Assembly (NCBI GenBank): GCA_030692045.1
Contig: JAUYCX010000037.1
Span: 1 to 64,000 of the forward strand
DNA from: Candidatus Omnitrophota bacterium
GTDB lineage: Bacteria > Omnitrophota > Gorgyraeia > JAUYCX01
Reading direction: 5' to 3'
DNA: 64,000 nt
Shown here: piece after piece, positions 58,282 through 64,000 of the stretch
Layout of the letters: each line of letters begins with the position of its first letter
How positions within the stretch are numbered: position 1 is the stretch's first letter
The notes under the pieces: generated by a model
Told to the model about the DNA's origin: nothing
Seen by the model: the letters and a program-made list of their open reading frames with translations, nothing else
The model's database searches: none
Made by a program: the position numbers and the translations under genes

Positions 58282-60117
58282 ATGCCTCGACAAAAGTCAA
58301 ATGCTATGGTATTATCAGCTTCTATGAAAGAATACTTTAAGCTCGTCAGATTCTTAAAGCCCCATATCTCTGTTTTAGTTTTAGCCTCAATCTGCATGTT
58401 TTTTACGACAATTTTCGATGGTGTTTCGCTTACGATGATTGTTCCTCTGGCAGACAAGGTTTTAACCAACAAACAGATTGTTTTGAATAACAAGGTTCCT
58501 GCTTTTTTGACCAATTTCATTGCAAAAATCAATACCATTCCTTCCTTGGAATTACTTAAAATGATGTCAGTTATTGTCTTGGTACTTTTTCTGGTCAAAG
58601 GTTTTTTTGCTTTCTGGCAAGGGTATTTAATGTCAGATATTGGCCAGAGGGTTATCCGCGATATAAGGTTTCTTTTATACCAGAAACTGCAGGTTCTATC
58701 CTTAGATTATTATAGTCAGAAGCGCAGCGGCGAGCTTATCTCGCGCATTACCAATGATGTAAGGGTTATCGAGAATGCTGTTTCCTACGGCTTCACAGAT
58801 TTAGTCTATCAAAGTTTACAGGTTGCGCTTTTTACCTTTTTAGTATTTTTTATCTATTTCAGGCTGGCAATTGTGGCAATAGCTCTTTTTATTGTGCTGG
58901 CAATTCCTATGATTTTTATAGGCAGTGTTCTAAGGAAACTCTCTAAAAGTTCGCAAGAGAAGATGGCAGATATTAACAGCCTGCTTTTGGAGACAATTAC
59001 TGGAGTGCGCATTGTAAAAGCCTTTTGCATGGAAGAGTATGAGACAAAGAGATTTGGGTTACAAAACCGCGATTTTTATAAACTGACCATGAAATCCATA
59101 AAGCGTTCCCTTGCATTAAATCCCTTAACAGAATTTATTGGTGTTGTAGCAGCGATTTTTGTCTTCTTCTGGGTAGGTCGTGATGTAATTGCGGGAAAAA
59201 TTTCTTTCGGAGTCTTTGGTTTGTTTTTAGGGTCTTTGATGTCATTAATTCGTCCGGTTAAAAAATTAATTCAGGTTAATGCCCTGAATCAGCAAGCACT
59301 GGCTGCCAGTGCAAGAATTTACGAGGTATTAGATGCGCGGCCTTCGATTGTGGAAAAGCCACAGGTAAAAGTGTTAGAGACAATAAAGGATGTAATTGTT
59401 TTTGAAGATGTTTGGTTTAAATACGAACCAGAGGCAGGTTTTGTTTTAAAGGATATAAATCTGAAAATAAATGTAGGAGAGGTAGTGGCAATTGTAGGCC
59501 CCACAGGCGCTGGAAAGACTACCATTGTAAATCTCCTCCCGAGATTTTATGATCCCCAACAAGGCAGAATTACTATTGATGATATAGATTTAAAGGATAT
59601 GGTTTTAAAATCATTGCGCAGCCAAATTGGTATTGTCACACAAGAAACCATTCTTTTTAATGATACTGTAAGAGCCAATATTGCCTACGGACATTTGGAA
59701 GCAGGAGAGTCTCAAATAATTGATACCGCTAAAAAAGCCTTTGCTCATAATTTTATTATGAATTTACCAAATGGTTACAATACAATAATCGGCGATAGGG
59801 GTTTCAAGCTTTCAGGCGGAGAAAAGCAGAGGCTGGCAATTGCTAGGGCAATTCTAAAAAATCCACCCATACTTATACTTGATGAGGCAACTTCCCAGCT
59901 GGACTCAGAATCCGAACGTTTAGTGCAAGAGGCACTCGATGAATTAATGAGGCATAGAACTGTTTTGTGTATTGCTCATAGACTCTCGACAATAAAAAAG
60001 GCAACTAATATAGTTGTGGTAAATGAAGCCAGAATCGTTGGTTTAGGCAGCCACGATGATTTGATGATTAATTGCCCGCTTTATAAAAAACTCTATGAGA
60101 CTCAGTTTCAGATGTAG
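58282..60117 (+). CDS. msbA: MsbA-type lipid A ABC exporter
   Basis: A 611-residue half-transporter with an N-terminal six-helix domain (residues ~30-330) and a C-terminal ATPase: Walker A GPTGAGKTTIVNLLPRFYD, signature KLSGGEKQRLAIARAIL, Walker B LILDEATSQLD and switch His in IAHRLSTIK. In this position beside lpxB it is best read as the lipid A flippase. The start could also be the ATG at 58324 (MKEYFKLVRFLKPH), which matches typical MsbA N-termini; neither has a clear ribosome site. Other type IV ABC exporters look similar. Confidence 0.85.
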   Translation: MPRQKSNAMVLSASMKEYFKLVRFLKPHISVLVLASICMFFTTIFDGVSLTMIVPLADKVLTNKQIVLNNKVPAFLTNFIAKINTIPSLELLKMMSVIVLVLFLVKGFFAFWQGYLMSDIGQRVIRDIRFLLYQKLQVLSLDYYSQKRSGELISRITNDVRVIENAVSYGFTDLVYQSLQVALFTFLVFFIYFRLAIVAIALFIVLAIPMIFIGSVLRKLSKSSQEKMADINSLLLETITGVRIVKAFCMEEYETKRFGLQNRDFYKLTMKSIKRSLALNPLTEFIGVVAAIFVFFWVGRDVIAGKISFGVFGLFLGSLMSLIRPVKKLIQVNALNQQALAASARIYEVLDARPSIVEKPQVKVLETIKDVIVFEDVWFKYEPEAGFVLKDINLKINVGEVVAIVGPTGAGKTTIVNLLPRFYDPQQGRITIDDIDLKDMVLKSLRSQIGIVTQETILFNDTVRANIAYGHLEAGESQIIDTAKKAFAHNFIMNLPNGYNTIIGDRGFKLSGGEKQRLAIARAILKNPPILILDEATSQLDSESERLVQEALDELMRHRTVLCIAHRLSTIKKATNIVVVNEARIVGLGSHDDLMINCPLYKKLYETQFQM

Positions 60118-60137
60118 CCTGCCTTTAAAATAAAATA

Positions 60138-60166
60138 TTGCCAATTAAAGCTTTTTTAAGTATACT
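60138..60166 (+). promoter_or_regulatory. promoter of the rpsB operon
   Basis: TTGCCA (60138-60143), 17 bp, TATACT (60161-60166), about 100 bases before rpsB. The ~95-base leader ends in ATTGGAGG, the ribosome site. Confidence 0.55.
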
Positions 60167-60266
60167 ATGAATTTAAATCAGTTACATCAATATAAAATTA
60201 AAAAGGGTTACGATATACGAATAACGAAAACCAACAAGTTAAGAAAAACTAATTATTGGAGGCAAG

Positions 60267-61154
60267 ATGACTGACGAATTGATGAAGCAACTTTTAGAGG
60301 CAGGAGTGCATTTTGGACACCAGACTAAACGTTGGAATCCCAAAATGGAAAAGTATATCTTTGGAGAGAGAAGCGGCATCTATATTATTGACTTAGAGAA
60401 GACTGTAGATAGCCTTAACCAGGCAAGGAGTTTCTTAAAAGACTTGACTTCCAAGGGCGGGATTGTGCTTTTTGTAGGCACAAAAAAGCAGGCGCAGGAT
60501 GTGATTGAGGCAGAGGCAAGGCGTGCGGAAATGTTTTTTGTCAATAAAAGGTGGCTGGGCGGACTTATGACAAATTTTCAAACGGTAAGAAAATCCATTA
60601 ATCGATTAAAAGAGATAGAAAAGATGAAGCAAGACGGTATATTTAATAATTTAACCAAGAAGGAAGTGATACGCCTTACCAAAGAGGCGCAGAAGCTGGA
60701 AAGAAATCTCTCTGGCATAAAAGAAATGACGCATCTGCCGCAAGCCATATTTGTAGTTGATTCTAAAAAGGAAGAAATTGCTGTGAGTGAAGCTAACAGG
60801 CTTTCCATTCCCATTGTGGGATTAATTGATACTAACTGCAACCCAGAAAAAATTGATTTTGTTATTCCCGGCAATGACGATGCTATGAAATCCATTAAGC
60901 TTATTACCTCATTAATTGCCGAGAGCATAATCGAGGGAAGGCAGAAATTCAAAGAGGGTAAACTAGCCCAAGTGCCAACTGTAAAAGAAGAGGCTCTAAC
61001 AGTTACGCAAGATTTGCCCTTACAAGATTTGCCCTTAGAGGAAGTGGAATTGTTGGAAAGCGTGGAAACCGAAGATGAGAAGGGAAAAAAGCCACCTATC
61101 ATTCCAAAGGCAAAACCTAAAAAGGCAAAGGTAGAGACTAAGGAGGAAGAGTAA
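60267..61154 (+). CDS. rpsB: 30S ribosomal protein S2
   Basis: A 295-residue S2 protein. [68 protein letters not shown] and [18 protein letters not shown] are universal S2 features. About 60 residues after the usual end form a charged extension with a Glu-rich part followed by [16 protein letters not shown]. It leads the conserved rpsB-tsf-pyrH-frr order. Confidence 0.97.
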   Translation: MTDELMKQLLEAGVHFGHQTKRWNPKMEKYIFGERSGIYIIDLEKTVDSLNQARSFLKDLTSKGGIVLFVGTKKQAQDVIEAEARRAEMFFVNKRWLGGLMTNFQTVRKSINRLKEIEKMKQDGIFNNLTKKEVIRLTKEAQKLERNLSGIKEMTHLPQAIFVVDSKKEEIAVSEANRLSIPIVGLIDTNCNPEKIDFVIPGNDDAMKSIKLITSLIAESIIEGRQKFKEGKLAQVPTVKEEALTVTQDLPLQDLPLEEVELLESVETEDEKGKKPPIIPKAKPKKAKVETKEEE

Positions 61155-61158
61155 ATAA

Positions 61159-61683
61159 ATGGCAATTTCAGTTGAACTCATCAAAAAACTGCGCGAATTA
61201 ACTGGTTGCAGCGTGGCTGATTGCAAAAAAGCATTAGAAGAATCTGGCGGAGATTTGGAAAAGGCGATAAAGAGTCTGCAGAAGAAAGGCCTAGAAATTG
61301 CCAAGAAGAAATCAGATAGAGTTGTTAGTCAAGGCAGAATTGAATCTTATGTACACTTAGGCGACAAATTAGGAGTCCTATTAGAGGTTAATTGCGAGTC
61401 AGATTTTGTAGCCAGAAATGAAGATTTCAAACGTTTTACTAAGGATGTAGCTATGCAGATTGCGGCAGCTAATCCTACATATTTAAGCCAAGAAGATGTG
61501 CCTAAAGAAGAAATAGACAAGTCAATAGATAGAGAAGTTTTTGTAAAGGAGCACTGCCTTTTGGAACAACCCTTTATCAAAGACCCAAACCTTACAATAA
61601 AAGATTATTTGCATTCTATGATAGCCAAGATAGGAGAGAATATTGTGATTAGGCGTTTTACAAGATACCAGGTAGGAGAATGA
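61159..61683 (+). CDS. tsf: elongation factor Ts, short form
   Basis: A 174-residue EF-Ts, the nucleotide exchange factor of EF-Tu. The UBA-like N-terminus ([20 protein letters not shown]) and the exchange region ([17 protein letters not shown]) are intact. It is much shorter than the ~280 residue E. coli form, like the compact forms of Thermus and some others, so lacks one core subdomain. It overlaps pyrH by 4 bp. Confidence 0.96.
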   Translation: MAISVELIKKLRELTGCSVADCKKALEESGGDLEKAIKSLQKKGLEIAKKKSDRVVSQGRIESYVHLGDKLGVLLEVNCESDFVARNEDFKRFTKDVAMQIAAANPTYLSQEDVPKEEIDKSIDREVFVKEHCLLEQPFIKDPNLTIKDYLHSMIAKIGENIVIRRFTRYQVGE

Positions 61684-62402
61684 CGATAAAAAAAGCAATT
61701 TATAAACGCATTGTTCTAAAACTTAGCGGTGAGGCGCTGTTAGGCAGAGAGAAACATGGCATTGATCTAGAGTTTTGCGTCTCTTTAGCCAGACAAATAA
61801 AAGAAATACATTCTCTTGGCGTTGAGGTAGCAATTGTTGTGGGTGCGGGAAATATCTTTAGAGGCAAGTTAGAATCAGGAAATTTCGGGATGGATAGATC
61901 TGTTGCTGATTATATGGGAATGTTAGCCACAGTCATAAATGGTTTGGCACTTCAGGATGTTCTGGAAAGAATTGGAATAGACACTCGTGTTCAGACAGCA
62001 ATTGAGATGCATGCAATTGCCGAGCCCTATATTCGAAGGCGCGCAATGCGCCATCTTGAAAAAAGGCGGGTTGTGATTTTTGTGGCGGGAACCGGTAATC
62101 CTTATTTCACAACAGATACCGCGGCAGCACTTAGAGCTATGGAAATAGGCGCAGATGTAATACTTAAAGCCACAAAAGTGGATGGTGTTTATTCTGCTGA
62201 CCCTAAAAAAGATAAGTCGGCGAAAAAGTTTTCAAAGCTTAAATATTTAGATGTATTAAAAAAGGGCTTAAAGGTTATGGATGCGACTGCTGTTAGTCTT
62301 TGTATGGATAATAATTTGCCGATTGTTGTTTTTAATCTGATGAAGAAAGGTAACATTAAGAGAGTGGTTTTGGGAGAAAAGATTGGCACAATTGTAAAAT
62401 AA
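61680..62402 (+). CDS. pyrH: UMP kinase
   Basis: A 240-residue hexameric amino-acid-kinase-fold enzyme that converts UMP to [73 protein letters not shown] and [16 protein letters not shown] are signatures. It overlaps tsf by 4 bp and is followed by frr after 13 bp. Confidence 0.97.
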   Translation: MTIKKAIYKRIVLKLSGEALLGREKHGIDLEFCVSLARQIKEIHSLGVEVAIVVGAGNIFRGKLESGNFGMDRSVADYMGMLATVINGLALQDVLERIGIDTRVQTAIEMHAIAEPYIRRRAMRHLEKRRVVIFVAGTGNPYFTTDTAAALRAMEIGADVILKATKVDGVYSADPKKDKSAKKFSKLKYLDVLKKGLKVMDATAVSLCMDNNLPIVVFNLMKKGNIKRVVLGEKIGTIVK

Positions 62403-62415
62403 CCAGGCGACTAAA

Positions 62416-62976
62416 ATGACCACAAAAGATATTTTGCACGATACCGAAGATAAAATGAAGAAAACGCTTGATGCGGTCTCTCGTGAATTTTTGGAGGTTA
62501 GAACCGGCAGGGCAAATCCAGCCTTGGTTGAGGGCTTGCATATTGATTATTATGGCGCACCTACAATGCTTAAACAAATTGCCTCAATTTCTATTCCAGA
62601 TGCCAGATTGATAGTCATTCAGCCCTGGGATAAGACAGCATTACCAGAGATTGAGAAGGCAATTATGCGCTCTAACTTGGGAATTACTCCCTCGAGTAGC
62701 GGAACATTAATTAGATTGGAGATTCCTCAGTTGTCTAAGGAGAGGCGAGAGGAGTTAGCAAAACTGGTTAAGAAAATGGCTGAGGATGGAAGGGTATCGC
62801 TACGTACAATTCGCCGCGATGCCAATGAGGCTATAAAGAAATTACAGGATGATAAAGTAATTCCTGAAGATGAACGTTTTAAAGCTCAGGATGCCATTCA
62901 GAAGCTCACCGATAAGTATATTGCCAGAATCGAAGAAATAGTAAAGGAAAAAGAAAAAGAGCTTGTAGAGTTTTAG
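62416..62976 (+). CDS. frr: ribosome recycling factor
   Basis: A 186-residue protein that splits post-termination ribosomes with EF-G. FLEVRTGRANPALVEGLHID, YYGAPTMLKQIASISIPDAR, IQPWDKTALPEIEKAI and GRVSLRTIRRDANEAIKKL are typical. Length is normal for the family. Eight bases separate its stop from a tRNA gene. Confidence 0.97.
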   Translation: MTTKDILHDTEDKMKKTLDAVSREFLEVRTGRANPALVEGLHIDYYGAPTMLKQIASISIPDARLIVIQPWDKTALPEIEKAIMRSNLGITPSSSGTLIRLEIPQLSKERREELAKLVKKMAEDGRVSLRTIRRDANEAIKKLQDDKVIPEDERFKAQDAIQKLTDKYIARIEEIVKEKEKELVEF

Positions 62977-62983
62977 ATTTTAG

Positions 62984-63056
62984 GGGCCACTAGCTCATCA
63001 GGTAGAGCACCAGCTTTTTAAGCTGGGTGTGCAGGGTTCGAGTCCCTGGTGGCTCA
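62984..63056 (+). tRNA. tRNA-Lys (TTT)
   Basis: Cloverleaf read by eye: acceptor GGGCCAC pairs with GTGGCTC; D arm GCTC/GAGC; anticodon arm CCAGC-TTTTTAA-GCTGG with anticodon TTT at 63017-63019; T arm CAGGG-TTCGAGT-CCCTG. The 3' CCA is not encoded. Lys TTT tRNA is a substrate of MnmA, encoded in this window. Confidence 0.95.
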
Positions 63057-63123
63057 CGAAATTTTTATCAGAAAACGCCTCAATATTTATCGCAACGATG
63101 AGATGTTAGCCAAGAAGTTAAGA

Positions 63124-63205
63124 GGGCGGATGGTGCAACTGGAAGACACGCGAGGCTTAGGACCTCGTGGCGCAAGCCTTGGAGGTTCAAATCCTCTTCC
63201 GCCCA
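63124..63205 (+). tRNA. tRNA-Leu (TAG)
   Basis: Class II tRNA with a long variable arm. Acceptor GGGCGGA pairs with TCCGCCC; anticodon arm CGAGG-CTTAGGA-CCTCG with anticodon TAG; variable arm near TGGCGCAAGCCTTG; T arm GAGG-TTCAAAT-CCTC. The CCA end is not encoded. Confidence 0.94.
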
Positions 63206-63570
63206 TTTTAAAAATGCAAAAGTCGAAATGCAAAATCACCAATGCCCAATTTACCAATAACCAAACATAGCAATTGGTTGGCAAGCAAGGGGTTTGATTA
63301 TTGGTTATTTAATATTGGAAATTGTTTGCCTCGCACCGAGTGCCTTTATTATCTGTGCTCGGCACGAGGTGGTGATTGTTTCTTGGTTATTGGTGTTTTC
63401 ATCTTATTAACTAAATCTGTTATTGTAATTGTGGAACATTACAATTACGCGGGTGTTCTGCTTCGCCGTGCTGCTTTCGCGCACGGCTTCGCAGAAACTT
63501 TAAAGATTACAAGGCTTCGTGGGTTAGCTCCTACGAAGCTCAAAGCGAAAGCATTTGAGCGAAGTAGAGC
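63206..63570. other. 365-bp tRNA spacer with several inverted repeats, no gene
   Basis: No convincing gene. It holds palindromic segments: CCAATAACCAA (about 63251) with TTGGTTATTGG (about 63382), and GGCTTCGT with ACGAAGCTC near 63511-63541. An open frame that crosses the spacer shows no family features. The sequence resembles other repeat-rich spacers in this window. Confidence 0.6.
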
Positions 63571-63646
63571 GCGGGTGTAGCTCAGTTGGTAGAGCGCTAC
63601 CTTGCCAAGGTAGTTGTCGTGGGTTCGAAACCCATCACCCGCTCCA
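63571..63646 (+). tRNA. tRNA-Gly (GCC)
   Basis: Acceptor GCGGGTG pairs with CACCCGC; D arm GCTC/GAGC; anticodon arm CTACC-TTGCCAA-GGTAG with anticodon GCC; T arm GTGGG-TTCGAAA-CCCAT (with a G-T pair). Discriminator T and the CCA end (63644-63646) are encoded, unlike the other two tRNAs here. Confidence 0.95.
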
Positions 63647-63647
63647 A

Positions 63648-63765
63648 ATGAATTGGGTTACGTTTTAAAAGGTTGCGGTTGAGTAGCTCGAAACGTCTTA
63701 CGTTAAACGTTCAACGAAACGAGCAGCGCAACCGACAGACGAAAGACGATAGACTCGCAATTCAT
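63648..63765. repeat. nested palindrome ahead of the ptsN-like gene
   Basis: Outer arms ATGAATTG (63648-63655) and CAATTCAT (63758-63765); inner arms GGTTGCG (63671-63677) and CGCAACC (63727-63733), with further ACGTT/AACGT repeats inside. It ends shortly before CATTGAAGGAGG, the ribosome site, as in the leaders at 11563 and 51534. Confidence 0.65.
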
Positions 63766-63789
63766 ATAAATAACATTGAAGGAGGTTTT

Positions 63790-64000
63790 ATGAAAATTGA
63801 AGATTTTCTTTGTAAGAAGGCTGTAACAGCAAATTTAGAAGCTACAACCAAAGAGGAAGTGATTAAGGAATTAATCGATTTATTAGTCAATGCAGGAGAA
63901 GTAGAAAAACGAGAAAAGAATAAACTAATTGAGATATTAATGGCGCGAGAGGCCTTGGGCTCAACTGCAATTGGTCAGGGCGTGGGTATTCCTCATGGAA
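63790..64000 (+). CDS. PTS EIIA (PtsN-like) protein, 5' part
   Basis: The first 70 codons of a gene cut by the window end. MKIEDFLCKKAVTANLEATT, EILMAREALGSTAIGQG and VGIPHG with the phosphorylated His match the EIIA-fructose/nitrogen (PtsN) family, which passes phosphate and often regulates nitrogen or potassium metabolism. A TGAAGGAGG site precedes the ATG. Whether it is regulatory PtsN or part of a sugar permease cannot be told from this portion. Confidence 0.88.
   Translation, partial: MKIEDFLCKKAVTANLEATTKEEVIKELIDLLVNAGEVEKREKNKLIEILMAREALGSTAIGQGVGIPHG

Noticed and set aside
60578-61165. 195-residue minus-strand open frame opposite rpsB
   Set aside because: S2 is unambiguous on the plus strand; the opposite frame shows a low-complexity Ser/Phe composition typical of a shadow.
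63049-63580. Open frames over the tRNA-Leu gene and the spacer between tRNAs
   Set aside because: They cross a tRNA gene and repeat-rich sequence, with no ribosome sites or family features.
1-64000. CRISPR array
   Set aside because: I looked for regularly spaced direct repeats and saw none; the repeats found are palindromic and isolated. No cas genes are present.

Overview
The window is about 64 kb of AT-rich bacterial DNA using the standard bacterial code, with frequent TTG and GTG starts. An outer membrane is implied by lipid A genes (lpxB, msbA) and a CusA-type RND pump. Gene content, repeat-rich intergenic spacers and many small accessory modules fit an uncultured Gram-negative lineage such as Omnitrophota. 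That placement is an inference from gene content only.

Layout. (1) 1-11.2 kb: a metal and sulfur handling block with a CusA-like RND pump (cut by the window edge), a P2A-type cation ATPase, a DUF1622 protein, a secreted YHS protein, a small lipoprotein, two DUF1573 proteins (one with two rhodanese domains, one with a CcmH-like domain), two metal permeases flanking an RnfD-like protein, and LarE. (2) 11.2-11.64 kb: a GIY-YIG gene enclosed exactly by a perfect inverted repeat and hairpins, with an ORF-less relative at 51.4 kb. (3) 11.6-41.4 kb: the accessory island described next. (4) 41.4-51.4 kb: a biotin operon (nifS, birA, then bioB, bioF, a BioH-like hydrolase, bioC and a bioD-bioA fusion) followed by mnmA and nadA. 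A BirA-box-like dyad overlaps the bioB promoter. (5) 51.6-60.1 kb: YqeY, a GT39 protein with TPRs, MATE, YggU and a deacetylase, then lipid A genes. (6) 60.2-64 kb: the conserved rpsB-tsf-pyrH-frr run, three tRNAs (Lys, Leu, Gly) and the start of a ptsN-like gene.

The island is the most interesting part. It has nine PqqD-like (RiPP recognition element, RRE) domains: four stand-alone near-identical copies and five fused to the C-terminus of family 2 glycosyltransferases. Among them are five very short Lys-rich ORFs of 34-46 codons, each with a strong Shine-Dalgarno site and each carrying Y-x-x-P-x-L-x-[KR]-[FY]. This resembles the YxxPxL leader motif read by PqqD-like proteins in lasso peptide systems. 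Four radical SAM proteins lie alongside: MiaB-like; an aldo-keto reductase/ferredoxin/radical SAM fusion; cobalamin-binding with SPASM-like cysteines; and SPASM type. Two methyltransferases, a UDP-galactopyranose mutase-like enzyme, an HPr-kinase-like protein, an ABC exporter and an S26-peptidase/nucleotidyltransferase fusion complete the set. No lasso cyclase, B2 protease or PQQ genes are present. My reading is a ribosomal peptide system in which glycosyltransferases carry their own leader-binding domains; this is inferred, not shown. Toxin-antitoxin-like modules, truncated glycosyltransferases and duplicated genes mark the island as recombinationally active.
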